From: Ligula intestinalis
Taxonomy: Eukaryota; Platyhelminthes; Cestoda; Diphyllobothriidea; Diphyllobothriidae
DNA length: 64,000 nt
Assembly: GCA_036362985.1 (NCBI GenBank)
Contig: JAYGXS010000005.1
Span: 56,320,985 to 56,384,984, forward strand
Reading direction: 5' to 3'
Position 1 is the stretch's first letter, and every line of letters starts with the position of its first letter. Shown one piece after another: positions 53,198 to 64,000 of this stretch. The translations under genes and the position numbers were made by a program. Below the pieces are notes generated by a model. That model had not been told where the DNA came from and searched no databases. It was given only the letters and a program-made list of their open reading frames with translations.

Positions 53198-54390
53198 AAC
53201 CAATTTTTGTTAAAAGGACAGGTAAAGAACCAGCGCCATTACTGACCATACGGGCACAGCACGGTACTAGCTAAGGTACCGACTTAAGCGGTTATTTTAC
53301 ATGGTGGCCTTCCGAGGGCCCCTCAGTAGTTAGATGAAAACACCTAATCCTTACTGGGTCGACGGCCGGCATGCAGAAAACTGGAAGATTGTGGGTAATC
53401 CAACCTACTTAGATTTGTAAGTAGGTGGTTATAATACATAAAGACCTACTGCGACCCCAGTACGTACTCTCGTCCTAGCAAAATACGGATAAAAGACGGC
53501 CAAAGGCGTGGATACTTACCAACTGTCTGACGACCATTGGCTAGTCGGTGGGTTGACTTTTCACGCTCAATTTGGTCGCCAATAGGAGTAGCAACGCACA
53601 TGAGGGGACGCCGATTGAATCCAGGGGTGCCTTAAAAATAATGCGACTTTTTAGTGAGATCATAATGGCCGTAAATTACAGGTTCATAACTGGTATCACT
53701 TAATTGCAAATAAAAAAAGTGACATGAGCATAATGAGTGGAAGTGTACTTGAAATTCCGAAATATCCAAGGCTGGGATTTTCAAAAAAGACAATTTCCTA
53801 CTGCACCTAAAACAGACGCAACGCAAATTCATAAGAAACCCATCACCAAGCCTTCAAACCGGACTGCAGTATCCTCAAAGATTGGATAACTATAAGGCCT
53901 CCAAATAGGGAAACGAAAGCTCAGTAAAGTTAACGCCAAAAACCACAGTTTATGTGCACATGTGGATGAGAGTAGAACCTTTGCGCACGATAAAAATGCC
54001 TGTATATGTATCTTTATTGTGGCCCGTATGTTCGAGAGCAAAAACCATCTGCGCTGCTTTCTGTGGGAAACAAAATGTCTAGGAATGTAGAGTAGGTGAA
54101 GAGGATCAACAATGGAAAGAGAAACACAAAAAAGCTTATTGAAGGATCGTCATTTCTGTGCCACATACGACGCTGACTGCGCGAAAAAGCCAAAATGCGA
54201 AATAAGGGCAAATTGAGAACTCGGGCGAAATATCTCGCCGATTGACAAGCAAGCGACAGAAACTCAAGAAACGGCATAAACACGATCCTACGATCCTTTC
54301 CAAACGTGTATGAAGAGGACGTTTTTCTCTTTCCACTACTACAAATTACGGACTGACAAAGTAGTAGTTCCAGCTTCTAACCTGTCTTAC
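53198..54390. other. unassigned stretch
   Basis: No family recognised; minus-strand frames 53632-54336 have no motif. Confidence 0.3.
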
Positions 54391-54490
54391 TTCTAATTCA
54401 GACGCCCTAGTCAGTCCAGCAACACAATTCTTGGAGTAATTTTAAGGCTAGGTCTTCTGCCAAACGAGGCAGTGGTAAATTCTGATGAAA
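54391..54490 (+). pseudogene. PLE RT fragment, first lineage
   Basis: CAACACAATTCTTGGAGTAA, then AAGGCTAGGTCTTCTGCCAA matches 6052-6100 of the 6-kb element (before motif A). Continuity is then lost until about 55240, where the same lineage reappears. Confidence 0.6.
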
Positions 54491-55239
54491 TATCCAAATT
54501 AACTTTCATTTCTGAAATCTGTAAGTAAAAACCACCGATGTATTCCTGTGAAGAAAATACAGCAGTCGCCGGCTATTAGGCCCACGTCGGGCCCAGACCA
54601 AATCGGGCTTAATAAGCGGCGGGCGCATTAACCGGAGAGTCCTAGTTCTTGATTAGCAAACGCAGGATAGGCATTATACATTACATATGCACTGTATTAT
54701 GTGTAGAGCTTGGTTATTTACAAGAAAATAATGGTGTTTGTCTGTTTTTTCGATACCTAGGGAGGCTAGCCAGACGACCTTGGTAGGCTTTGGGGTCACG
54801 CCTGTCGGCATCGTCTAGTGTGGGCCTGAACGCGTTCTTTCTCTTTGTGTGTGTATGTGTTCTCAGCGCTGCGGTTCGGGTGCGTTAGCCTTTTGCACGT
54901 GCGGCTTTCTCGTGTTGGGGATTTGTCCTTTTGACCCCTCATGTCTGCTGCCGTCCGAAAAGGGTGTCACCAAATTTAACTTGAAAAATGAAAACCGGGC
55001 GTTGTAGCCGGCGACTGGGCTCTTAGCCGGTGGATTTGGCTATGTAAAATTCCATCCCAAGCTGATTTGGGCTTAATACGCGGCTGGGTTTATTAACCAT
55101 GGACTTAATAGCCGGAGACTACTGTACCTCGATATGGGGAAGCATTTCAGAAAGGCCTAAATCCTTCAACTGCTGCCTTAAGACTTAAGTTATGATAACT
55201 GGAACAGTCCATGGAGAGACGACAGTGAGGCCAATGAGT
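54491..55239. other. unassigned insertion-like stretch
   Basis: Separates two parts of one PLE lineage. CGGCTATTAGGCCCACG / GGCTTAATAAGCGGC (54575-54630) recurs loosely at 55000-55110 (GGGCTTAATACGCGGCTGGG). A GT run lies near 54848. Not identified. Confidence 0.35.
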
Positions 55240-55925
55240 CCAGGAGCCAATGACTTCAGGATTTATAGTCGACGCGGTTCCACAGCGATCATGGTCGCGT
55301 GTATTCCGACGCCTAGAAACAAAATGCTGGACTGGGTACGACATAATGGGCATAATCAAACAGAATCAGGCGTCCACATTCAAGGAACATCTCAAAGCCG
55401 CTTTCCCGAACGTACAACTTAAGATTCGGGATCAATTGATGTCCACGCCTGCCACAAAGACTGGAATGGCCACAAAAAGAACAGTTTGCTAGAAAACGAA
55501 AGATACTATGTGAGGACTGAACTTCAACAACAACCACGCAGTTGGGCACAAACACAGTTGCGTGAAGGCGGCGCTATGCGGGTTTATTTAAATGCACTAC
55601 AGTGAACCAGGCTGACGTACTACCCTAGAGGGAGGCTCAGACAAATGATGACCTACGCAAAAGAGATGGGAGATCAAACCTCACCGAGCCCAAATTTTAG
55701 CGAGCGCCCGCTTCAAACGTCAAGAAAGTCTCGGAAGCCGTCAATCGCCTGTTCACACAACTTAAAGTTGGAGTCGCATACGTGCCAGGGGGAGCCTATT
55801 AGATTCCGAGTAATTATATCGAAAAATTCGTTGCAATGAAGGTGTTTAATCGGGTCAGATGCAAAGCAACTATTTGCAAAAACGGAAAGATTACACGGAG
55901 ATCGCCATCGCCACGAAGATTCGTG
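55240..55925 (+). pseudogene. PLE RT end and linker, first lineage, interrupted by a LINE
   Basis: One frame reads FRRLETKCWTGYDIMGIIKQ, NQASTFKEHLKAAFPNVQ, the ghost of the FWTRYMDDTFVI region in which YMDD has become YDIM. Linker remnants follow: FSERPLQTSRKSRKPS and LKLESHTCQGEP. The GIY-YIG start is reached near 55870-55925 before a LINE intervenes; GIY-YIG sequence resumes near 56450. Confidence 0.7.
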
Positions 55926-56449
55926 TATAACGTGCATCCATTTTTTCCGTGTTTCTTTATGGATGTGAATGCTGGGCTTTGCGCGCTGAAAATGAGCGAA
56001 GACTAGAGGTCTTTGATCACCAACGCCTGACGACCATCCTGCGAGTTAAGTATAGCGACTTCATCTCGAATGAGGCAGTCCGCACCCGCTGCGATCGTAT
56101 CACGAGGATATCTCAGGCCATCCAAGGAAGGCGACTGAGGTGGTTTGGGCACGCTCTCCGTCGTTCGCCCCATGAGCTTAGCTATGCTGCCGTCGATCCA
56201 GTACCGCAGCCCACCCGGAGGCGTCGAAGAGGAGGGCAACTGAAGACTTGGCTCAACACCGTCCGTCAAGACATGGAGGCAGTTCTTGGACCTTCTATCT
56301 TCGGTTTCAGTCGCTAAAGAAGAGACTGGATGGAGCTCTGCAGATCTGCTACCGCCAATCGTCAAGCATGGAGGTACCATCCGTGACATCATTGAGGCCG
56401 ACTAGATCAGGTATGATCACAGCCATAACAATTACAAGTAAATACTAGA
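55926..56449 (+). pseudogene. LINE C-terminal fragment inserted in the PLE
   Basis: The frame 55949-56317 reads FLYGCECWALRAENERRLEV, FDHQRLTTILRVKYSDFISN, VRTRCDRITRISQAIQGRRL, RWFGHALRRSPHEL, then RRRRGGQLKTWLNTVRQDME. This is the C-terminal domain of a LINE whose relative is at 16.4-16.77 kb. It ends ATAACAATTACAAGTAAATA, similar to the tail at 11.13 kb. The 5' part is absent (typical truncation). The frame is intact over 122 codons, so it is younger than the host PLE. Confidence 0.85.
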
Positions 56450-56925
56450 CGCAGCAGCAATGAGGAGAAATGGCCCGCAGTTCCTAGAACGCAGTTCATT
56501 CGACGGCATCCGACAGCATCTCCATATTCGGCAAGACCAAAATTCTCGCGACGGGTCACAACGGTGTGAATCACAGGCTGCCTGAGTTATTGTCCTCGAG
56601 TAAGCAACCAATTAACAGGCGCAATAAGCGTCTCCTTCCGTATTCAGTGCAGGTGCAGTCATGAAGACCACGTTGAAATATAGCTCCCGGTGACAGAAGC
56701 AGCGAGTTAAAGTATTAGACCATTATCGGGCCGCTACTCAACACCCTTAAAAAAATTGAAGCAATAAAAAGTTTGGGTGCAGACGAGTAAGCGGTCGCCC
56801 TATCAAGTGCAAGCATCGGTGATAGATGCAGGGTCTGCTAACTATTATGGATAGGCAGTGGCACAGCAAATAAATGCCACAAAAAGGCGGTACTCCTTTC
56901 GTGTGTACAACCCACAGCTGTACAT
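56450..56925 (+). pseudogene. PLE GIY-YIG continuation after LINE insertion
   Basis: AGCAGCAATGAGGAGAAATG (counterpart of AHAAAxRRN), CAAGACCAAAATTCTCGCGA CGGGTCACAACGG-type sequence and the NRRNKRLLPYSVQ-like codons near 56600-56650 match the end of the first-lineage PLE protein. Non-coding tail follows. Confidence 0.6.
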
Positions 56926-56929
56926 GTCT

Positions 56930-57000
56930 CTGATGATGAGGTTCGAGTGAAAATCCAAAACATCAAGCAAATGAAATCATTATTCCAGCAACTGTATACT
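56930..57000 (+). ncRNA. hammerhead-like module of the interrupted PLE
   Basis: CTGATGA (56930-56936), GGTT...AATCC hairpin remnants, AAAACATCAAGCAAATGAAA and TATTCCAGCAACTG. The GAAA box is CAAA here and ACGT has become ACAT, so it is decayed. Confidence 0.45.
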
Positions 57001-58689
57001 TTTTTCAAATATTTGCTGGACAGTATGTGCCTACAATTAAACAGGACGACAATTTGGTTTTCCCAGGCGCCAAAAAACCATGCTTAAGCTACACGCATTA
57101 AGAAGGCGAGAAAGTAGACATTTTTGTGCAAAAATTTGCAGGAAAAATAGGACGGCACCCAGCCTTAGAGAGACATCAAAATATATCTTTTTCAACGGTA
57201 GTTTAAACACAGGCATTTGTTTTCGAAGCCCAGCCGCATGCTCCTATCCTGAGGGCTGATATCTAGGTAGCCTGGGAGAAGCGGTCCAAATGGTCATTCA
57301 TACAATACAACTTCCGTAAGTAGCATGTGCAAGTAATAAGATCTGTAAATAACTGTCGTTGTTTTGTGATTCGGATGATCACTAAACCCGGCGGGCAGCC
57401 CACATCAAAGTCAACCGCTTTTAATGTCGCCAAAAACCCATAGTACTCCTACGCGATAAAGCGTCTATTCCGTAAGTAAAATAGGTATGGTTTCAGTTTT
57501 GTTGACCATTCACGTCCAACTTTAAACAGTACACAGTCATACCCCATATGGCTTTGATTCAGTCAGCTTTTACTGTTAAAATTCGAGCCTGCCGTAAAAT
57601 ATTGATTTTTAGAAGACCACGAAGAATTATTTCAATGAAAGAAAATTGAGAATTCACATAAAATAAATTTATTGAACAATTCGCAATTTCTTGTCCAAAC
57701 TTCTTCATGTGCGTAATGCTCACGTGCCGTTATTAAGTCCCATCGATAGTCAGATAGGTAATAATTACAATTCTGCAATTTACAATTTTTTTAAAAATTA
57801 CTCAATTGTATGCGATCGCAAAATAGTATTCTGTAATTTCCTATATTAACAAATGATGTTAAAAGTATACCTGACATCAAGGATCGCTAGCATGGGAAGT
57901 TGTCAGTTTGCCTGTGAGAGCAAGAGCTGGAATACACTATACCAATGGCTCCAGCGTTTCCGTATAAGCCCTTATGTCAGCTGCCGCTCACAGCCGCAAG
58001 GGTAGCTTCTCCTTACTGTCATTTTAACTCATTGCTCTGACCAATTTAGATCGCATTTACTGCTGTTATTTCTGTCGCTTTAATTTCAGGACGCAAATGG
58101 TAAGATAAAAAGCGCAAAATTCTAGGGTACCTATGCATTGTGATTCCTCCATCCGTTTTGTTTTTTCTATCTGATAAGAGTGAAAGACACTTTTTTGGTT
58201 GCAACACTCACCTATCTAATAGGTGGTTCATAATTTCGATCGCTCTGCTCTACTATCGTTTTCGGTAACCAAATTGAGTGGACTAGGCCAAGCGACACTA
58301 CACAACAATTATAGAATGAGAAAGAAGTGCTAAGCTTCACTGACCAAAATAGATTCATCTTGAGAGCAATTGGCTTCAAGCATCGCCTCAAGGAACCACT
58401 GACTTGCCAACAGACGACTATTCTAACCATCTTAAGGTTTTTGCAGCTGGGTGTAGGGTAGAAACCGGTGTTTAGTGACGAGGTCTGTAATAACAGAGGA
58501 CTATGGCGGGCTTTTGTCCCCTGGCGACTGAAGTTTCGTCCTTCAAGCGCTTAAAAATGTTCTGCTTTCAACTCCTTGCTGCCACAAAACTAGAAAACCT
58601 AAAACACTTCACAATACAAGCGTCTCTAATCGAAGATTTGCGCAAATAATTAGAGCCTATATTATATTTGGATAAAAAACGCATTACAC
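57001..58689. other. unassigned stretch
   Basis: A 27-codon minus-strand run near 58415-58335 (reading LLASQWFLEAMLEANCSQDE) looks protein-like but cannot be joined in phase to the neighbouring exon candidate. AGGACGCAAATGGTAAGATA near 58088 and a CAAAATTCTAGGGTAC near 58115 recall the LTR (CCCAATTCTAGGGTAC) too weakly to call. Confidence 0.25.
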
Positions 58690-58788
58690 CTTGTTTTCTA
58701 TTAAGGTACAGAGATGCATCATCCTTCAGACTGTGTACGGTAGCCTGATCCTGCCTGTCAGTGCTGAGGTCACTCAATAACAAGACGT
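58690..58788 (-). CDS. candidate exon, possibly 5' part of the PHACTR-like gene
   Basis: The minus-strand acceptor GCGTTTTCGTCCTCTCCAG precedes 58788; GTGTAA follows 58690. The 99 bases give two leading bases, 32 codons (VLLLSDLSTDRQDQATVHSL, KDDASLYLNRKQ) and one trailing G. The leading AC completes a codon with the trailing G of the candidate exon at 59913. The trailing G fits the leading GT of the exon at 23894 (Gly). Two phase matches and a good acceptor support it; there is no homology evidence, and the intervening intron would be 34.8 kb. Confidence 0.45.
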
Positions 58789-59912
58789 CTGGAGAGGACG
58801 AAAACGCAGCTAAAATCTATAAGTCTGTAGTCGAGATTGACATCTCATTCTTAGAAGGTTACTGAACAAGTATGAGGAGACAAAAGCGGTCCCGGTCACG
58901 AGGGTTTGCAGTGCGTGTGTCTGGCCTTAAGAGTTTCAAGTGAAAGTCTTTGGATAAACTGCTAGATTACGTTGACTAAGTATCTGACTATAGTTAACTC
59001 AGCAATACAGGGGGTTTTTAATTCACTTTCCAAAAGTCGCCCTTAATCTAGTGTTATGAAATTGCAGTTCCCTTGAAACAACAACTTCCAATGAAAGCGA
59101 CAATCAGGCACCTATGAAGCCTAGTAAAAATTGACTAATAAACGTATTGTGACGATTTACAAACTGTGAATAGAATCATTTTAGCGTTGCTTGGACACCT
59201 AATCAGGTAAGTGTCTAGCGTGACTTACACAACTGTAAACATAAGTAAAAGGTGGAGTTATCGGTGACTATCGCCCCCACGCTGTAAACATGTATTGTGA
59301 AGACAGGGAGGCGGATGACTACGATGCATGCGACGTCCCCTTATCAGCAGCCTAGACGGTTGCCAAAAGACTAACACGTTATATACCTTATTTTACAAAA
59401 GTTGATGGAATGTATGATTTGCTTCGAGTGCATTTTAAGAATCGAGTTCTTTCTCTTGACATTAGCAATATTATAGATAATTAGCTGGTGGATTCAAGGA
59501 TATCGTTAGCCAGCATTAAAAGCTGTTTTCATGTAATAAGTTCAAATAGGGGTACATAATAAGTCGACCGAATAAAATATCTGCCAGAGGAAAAGCAACT
59601 GGGCTCTAGGTTCTACCACCAATCAATGAGAACAGTTTGCAATAGACATCAAAAATACAGTACACAAAACATGACTGCGGTAAGCTAAATATTCGAAAAA
59701 TACTTTGTGCAGATTATGAAAAAGTGATTCCGAAGGCAGGTTCTGCATTATATTCAATCGGCGGCTTGAAATCAAAGTCCCGCATCCGTGGTTTTGGCTA
59801 ATAAATATATGTATGCTGCTGCAGCATATTACAGACAGAACGAACAAAATTAAGCTTTTGTAGCCTCCAATGGAATAGAAATCAAAAAGTACTCGAAAGT
59901 CTACAAAATTAC

Positions 59913-60209
59913 CGTAGTGCTCATCATCTTCGGCAGGGTGATCCGAGGGATATTCAACATCTTCGAAGGTACCATCAAAGTCGCAAAGTGCGTTAGGGTT
60001 CACGATTGAAACTGCATCATTAGACGATGAGCGACTTGTGAATTTCCCTGTATTCTGTTTCGATGGATCGGATTGAAACCTTCTCATCCATCTGATGCGA
60101 CGCAACTGCATAAAAAATTTCGAAAAGCCTTTCTGCTGCATTGCAGTCCGACCAACGTTCTCCGATCCTGATGGAAGAACTACTTTTTCCATTGCATTGA
60201 AATCCAAAA
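59913..60209 (-). CDS. candidate first or early exon of the same gene
   Basis: The minus strand shows a CATTTTAAACAG acceptor-like site before 60209 and a GTAATT donor after 59913. An ATG at 60192 in good context (GCAATGG) opens MEKVVLPSGSENVGRT, then KGFSKFFMQLRRIRWMRRFQ, SDPSKQ and an acidic end FDGTFEDVEYPSDHPAEDDE. One trailing G joins the exon at 58788. The basic, Trp-containing stretch recalls the basic N-terminal region of PHACTR proteins, but no RPEL is seen; assignment is inference. The frame runs on to 59623 past the donor. Confidence 0.4.
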
Positions 60210-61613
60210 CTGTTTAAAATGGACACTATTAGTAGGGCGTCAAAATCAATACACCAGATCCGAATTTACGACCAAATACAAACGATGCGCATCCTAATAA
60301 AACACTTTAAACAACACAAAAATATTACCATTCGTGTACATAAAAAAACTGAAGTATTTCGCATTTTACAAATCATTTTTGTGAAAGCATTCTCTACTTT
60401 TTGTTTTGGAGAGTAATGAGATCATTAGTTTGCACTAATGGGCTTGCAATCGTGACCTCTGAAACTGTATTCACTGTCCTGTGCATTTGCTACAGAAATT
60501 ACTTCTTGGAATTGATTAAAGTCTGATTATTATCCCCTGTATCCCCCACCTACAGTCTTTTTAGGCAAATTGTATATGTCATGTCCAAAATATGGTGCCC
60601 TGACGGACAGCATGCAATTTCAATTCTAAGATACGACAAACAGATAAAGCTTATTGCCCTTTATACCTGAATTGATGAACAAAATACTTTATCGACAGAC
60701 TTCTTTTTGGAACGCATTCCTTCAAACTGTCTCTTAAGCTCTTTAGTTCGTATTTTAAATTCCTTTGAATTTGGAAAGCGGCATCTGTATCCATCTACTG
60801 TGGATGAACAGCATTCCTTTGTCTCTTTTAGCGACCTTTCCATTTCCATAAAATCAACCTCTTCTTATTTGAAGAATGGCTCTTATGTTATTGATTCGTT
60901 GCATTTATATGTTCAAAAAACTTTTATGTGCAGCAAAGACCCCTTCTCCTACTTTATTATAAATAGACTAACACTGGGAGTTCAAAGGCGCAAGCCTATT
61001 TTCCCCTCAAATATACTGACTGTATGAGGAAAATAGTTTATATCGTCTTTCCGATGAGACTGCGACCAATCTTAGGTACTACTGTTGTTCTTTGTTTGTA
61101 ATTTTCGACTGCCGCTGTCCAATTGCCGATGTTCTCGTTTGGTAGTTCAAGTTCATTTCCATCCATAAGATTATTATACACTTATTTGATGACTGAGTAA
61201 TTAGCGTCAATTCAAACAGAACTGGGCACTTTAGAGAAACACAAATCAAGGAGCAGGAAAGAGGCGGCAAGTATTTTTATGGAAAAAGTGAGGAATTGTT
61301 ACTGACAGAGCATTTCGTTTAGAGATTTCCAGAATTGCATGGTTGCTGGTTTTTTTCTTTCAGTTTGATTATAGGGCTCGCTTGAATGCTGTTTAACGTC
61401 TTGATATCCACCATCTTATTCACCTCTTTGAGGCAATAAATCAATCGTTTATTTAAGGCCCAAAAGGCCTTTTCGGCAAAAGTGGATTCCCGTTTTTTTA
61501 ATTTTGGCCATTGTTTGATCGAAGTCGTGATGCCAAATATTTCTCCTAACTCTGGTGAGTTGTTCAGATACCAACAATATTGAATAATCCAAATGAAGTA
61601 CGACGTGGTCCTT
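60210..61613. other. unassigned stretch with a possible minus-strand exon
   Basis: At about 60855-60670 the minus strand is open with a protein-like reading (MEMERSLKETKECCSSTVDG, CRFPNSKEFKIRTKELKRQF) ending CAG before GTATAA. It ends in phase 0, which does not fit the exon at 60209, so it may belong to another transcript or be chance. Confidence 0.25.
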
Positions 61614-61850
61614 TCAACCTAGTATAGGTCGACATTGTACCTCGTGGATGCTGTTCAGCGATTTCGTTGGTCCTTGGTCCAGGCAGTTTGATTGCTGCCC
61701 CTGGCGCACTCTGATGGGAAATAGGACGCATTGAGTGGCATATGAATTGAGAGTCAGGTCAGGTAAACGCCGGTCGAACGCTGGTTCTAGACCACGTAAG
61801 TGTTTTGAAGGCCACTCGATGAGCTGAAAATTGAAATCATTCGATATCAA
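61614..61850 (-). pseudogene. LINE endonuclease fragment (CR1/RTE-like)
   Basis: The minus strand reads ISNDFNFQLIEWPSKHLRGL, DLTLNSYATQCVLFPIRVRQ, GQQSNCLDQGPTKSLNSIHE. This matches the C-terminal half of LINE AP endonucleases: a GDFN-type box (SNDFN here), a P/TR segment, and LD(L)xxT preceding the SDH box, which is lost. Truncated at both ends and without RT. Confidence 0.7.
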
Positions 61851-62598
61851 GACACCAGGCCAAACAATAACTTTTGCTTTATCTGTTAGCAGACAAGTGT
61901 TAGCCTCCAGATCGCTTCCTTGTGTTCAGTAGATGATCAAAACCTCCAGGCTAGATGCTTCCAGTGCCCGATAGTGTGGCAAATGCTTGCCCAAGGCAAG
62001 ATATCACCATCTTAGTATGCCTTCTGTAAGTTTCTGCGCTAGAATACAACAAGAAGAGCGCAAAACTATCATTATCTTAGGGTTACTAGTACAGCATACT
62101 TACGGAAAGCAAAGCATAAAAGTTTAGACAAACGAGATTGCGGCCTTAAGTGGAAAGCGTCTGCATTTGCTTTTTGACTCATACAGTTGGCCTCTTTGAG
62201 TCCTCCGCCTGGTTACAGTTGCGTGGCATTGCGTGCACTGTAAATGAACTGGCAGGTCTTAAGGCATGAAGACAATTTGTGAGAGCTAAAAGCGGTTAGG
62301 ATGGCTCCTAATATTAGGGCGGTCTAACAATAGCCTTCACAAGCAGTATTTTGTAAACCATAGCCACGTCCATATTAGGCTATCGATCGGCCTATGTGCG
62401 AGCTAACACTTCGAGCTAGACAATCAATCGGTTATTTGAATTTCTTGCTACATTCACTCACTGAGCAAACAGCCAATGGGAATTTCCACTACCGCAGGAG
62501 ATAATTTTATTGGCTTAAGGGACATCGTTGACATACTATAATTATAATTTTTATATTTAACGCCTAAGGGGCCCTGTCGTTACAAAATTAATGCTATC
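61851..62598. other. unassigned stretch
   Basis: Nothing recognised. Confidence 0.3.
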
Positions 62599-63750
62599 GT
62601 GAAAATAAAAATAATAATGATAAACAGTGAACTCATAATCATAGGTGATTTCAATCTGCCAGACGTTGACTGTGAGGCAAATACTTGTCCGCCAAAATTT
62701 CAAAAATTGGTAGAAACTATTAACTTTGCAAACATGTCACAACTGGTCAGTTCAGTGACTAGAAATGCGAGCATATTAGATTTAATTTTTACAAATGATG
62801 TCCACCCTCTCTTTACGAATTTTCATCGTTAACTCTTCACAAGTGACCACACATTAATTCAGTGTTGTTTTTCAGTCGCTCTTTCTAAAAAGCCTGAGGT
62901 AAAATGCAATAACCTCGATTTTGCTAACGCAAACCTTGAACTCATAAATGACTTCGTAAGTACTCTAGATTGGCATACTTTTTTTCAACCAATGATCCAA
63001 TCTTTTTTATTAAACTTTTAGAAAACCTTACAAAAAAATTCAGACTGTAAGCCCACTTAAGTCTATTAAATCAAATTCAGCTTCCTCTACCGTTCTACAT
63101 TTTCTCAAAAATCGACTTAAAAATTACAGAAGCAACTTAAGGATCCGTATAAAAGCTCTTTGTCGGTGCACTTAAGGATAGCGCACTTACTTGAATGAGT
63201 GCTAAAATAAGGCTTGCACGATATAGGCGTAGAGAGTCCCTGGTACTAAATGATGGTAATTCTTTCAAATCCGTTGTTCAAGTCTTCCGTTTTCGGTCAT
63301 CCACTAAGCTTCAGAAAGTCATTCCGCCTTTACTCCATGGTAGTGATCATTTTGTAACAGAGGATTTGGCCAAAGCAGAAATGTTAAATTCCTTTTTCGC
63401 CAAGTACTTTACAATTGAGACGAGTCCAACATCCAAAATGCCTCTGATGTGTGATGCGAATCTCACTTCAATTGATTTCTTACCTACAAGTATTCATGAA
63501 GAAATAGCTCGTCTCAACAATTCACGTTCAGTCGGGACGGATAACTTTCCAAACTCATTTATTAAGCAATTAAGAGATTTTCCTCCTATACTTAGCAAAT
63601 TATTTACAATATTCCTCGAAAACGGTTTTTTTCCTGATTCTTTGAAAAATTATATTGTAATTCCAGTTTTTAAATCTGGTTCCAGATTTGACATTAAACA
63701 TTATCGCGGTGTTCATAAAACACCTTCTTTAGCTAAACTGTTTGAAAAAG
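62599..63750 (+). pseudogene. LINE endonuclease end and RT start (Jockey/CR1 type)
   Basis: Frame 62599-62832 gives ELIIIGDFNLPDVDC (endonuclease GDFN box) and NASILDLIFTND; after a stop, FTSDHTLIQC supplies the SDH box. A stop-rich stretch follows. Frame 63195-63857 then carries the pre-RT region (NSFFAKYFT, RSVGTDNFPNSFIKQLRDFP) and RT motifs 1-2 (FFPDSLKNYIVIPVFKSGSR, FDIKHYRGV...LAKLFEKV). The reading switches to Gypsy gag at about 63750, so the RT palm with its catalytic box is missing. Confidence 0.8.
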
Positions 63751-64000
63751 TATGCCAAGGCCGAAGATGCATGGAAGTTGCGCCTGCTTTTACGCAAACT
63801 GGGCACCAGAGAACACGAGTGGTACGCGGATATCATTCTGCCAAAACACCTTCGTGACTTCCTTTTCAATGAAACTGTCCAGCGCCTGTCAAACACTTTC
63901 GGCGAAAAGTAATGCTTGCTGAATATTCGGTACCAGTGTCCCAAGCTGGTGATAAAAGAGGCAGATGATTTTCTTACACTCGCTAGTACTGTCAACCGCG
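63751..64000 (+). pseudogene. Gypsy gag fragment joined to the LINE
   Basis: In a different frame from the LINE, KYAKAEDAWKLRLLLRKLGT, REHEWYADIILPKHLRD and TVQRLSNTFGEK are followed by a TAA. The frame continues as LLNIRYQCPKLVIKEADDFL and TLASTVNR to the window edge. The L(F/L)NxRYxCxKL and FxTxAxxVNR pattern is the conserved middle of flatworm Gypsy gag proteins. It differs from the gag at 19.2 kb, so it is a second Gypsy lineage. It continues beyond the window. Confidence 0.75.

Noticed and set aside
52626..53205. 8-bp target duplication for MITE copy 5
   Set aside because: AAATGGTT and AACCAATT do not match as direct repeats.
58335..58425. Terminal exon of the PHACTR-like gene
   Set aside because: Protein-like reading with a stop, but no acceptor puts it in phase with the exon at 58690, and the gene's C-terminal exons lie far to the left.

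Overview
The window looks like genomic DNA of a eukaryote, most likely a flatworm and probably a tapeworm of the diphyllobothriid type. The basis is many decayed Penelope-like elements (PLEs, reverse transcriptase plus GIY-YIG endonuclease), RTE/CR1-like LINEs, a CsRn1/Gypsy-type LTR element, tRNA-derived SINEs, large introns, and the absence of any bacterial gene organisation. The species is inferred, not demonstrated.

Host gene. Three or more minus-strand exons form a phase-consistent model of a PHACTR-like (phosphatase and actin regulator) gene. Exon 11719-11178 encodes two RPEL actin-binding motifs. Exon 9691-9630 continues it in phase. Exon 23894-23462 (Ser/Pro-rich) joins it in phase upstream. 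Weaker candidates at 58788-58690 and 60192-59913 also fit in phase, so much of the window may be intron of one gene. The third C-terminal RPEL is not seen and should lie beyond the left edge.

Repeats. 1-9.6 kb: a PLE GIY-YIG end, a duplicated 135-bp block with a nested hairpin insertion, two copies of a 520-560 bp MITE and the best preserved PLE reverse transcriptase (6.0-7.2 kb), headed by a palindrome. 10-18 kb: LINE 3' ends, tRNA-SINEs and PLE ends. 18.5-23.4 kb: a long inverted repeat whose loop is interrupted by a 3.9-kb Gypsy element with identical-length LTRs, 5-bp target duplications and a primer site complementary to its own LTR. 24-57 kb: palindromic PLE-type repeats, a Tc1/mariner relic, three more MITE copies, more PLEs, and one PLE interrupted by a LINE. 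60-64 kb: possible host exons, LINE endonuclease/RT fragments, and a LINE-to-Gypsy-gag junction at the right edge.

The most interesting signals are the self-complementary primer site of the Gypsy element and a series of hammerhead-ribozyme-like modules (CTGATGA or CTGACGA, a hairpin, GAAA) that recur downstream of PLE endonuclease remnants. No rRNA, CRISPR, operon or phage structure is present. A 10-base N gap lies at 49399-49408. All coordinates of degenerate repeats are hand-read and approximate at their edges.
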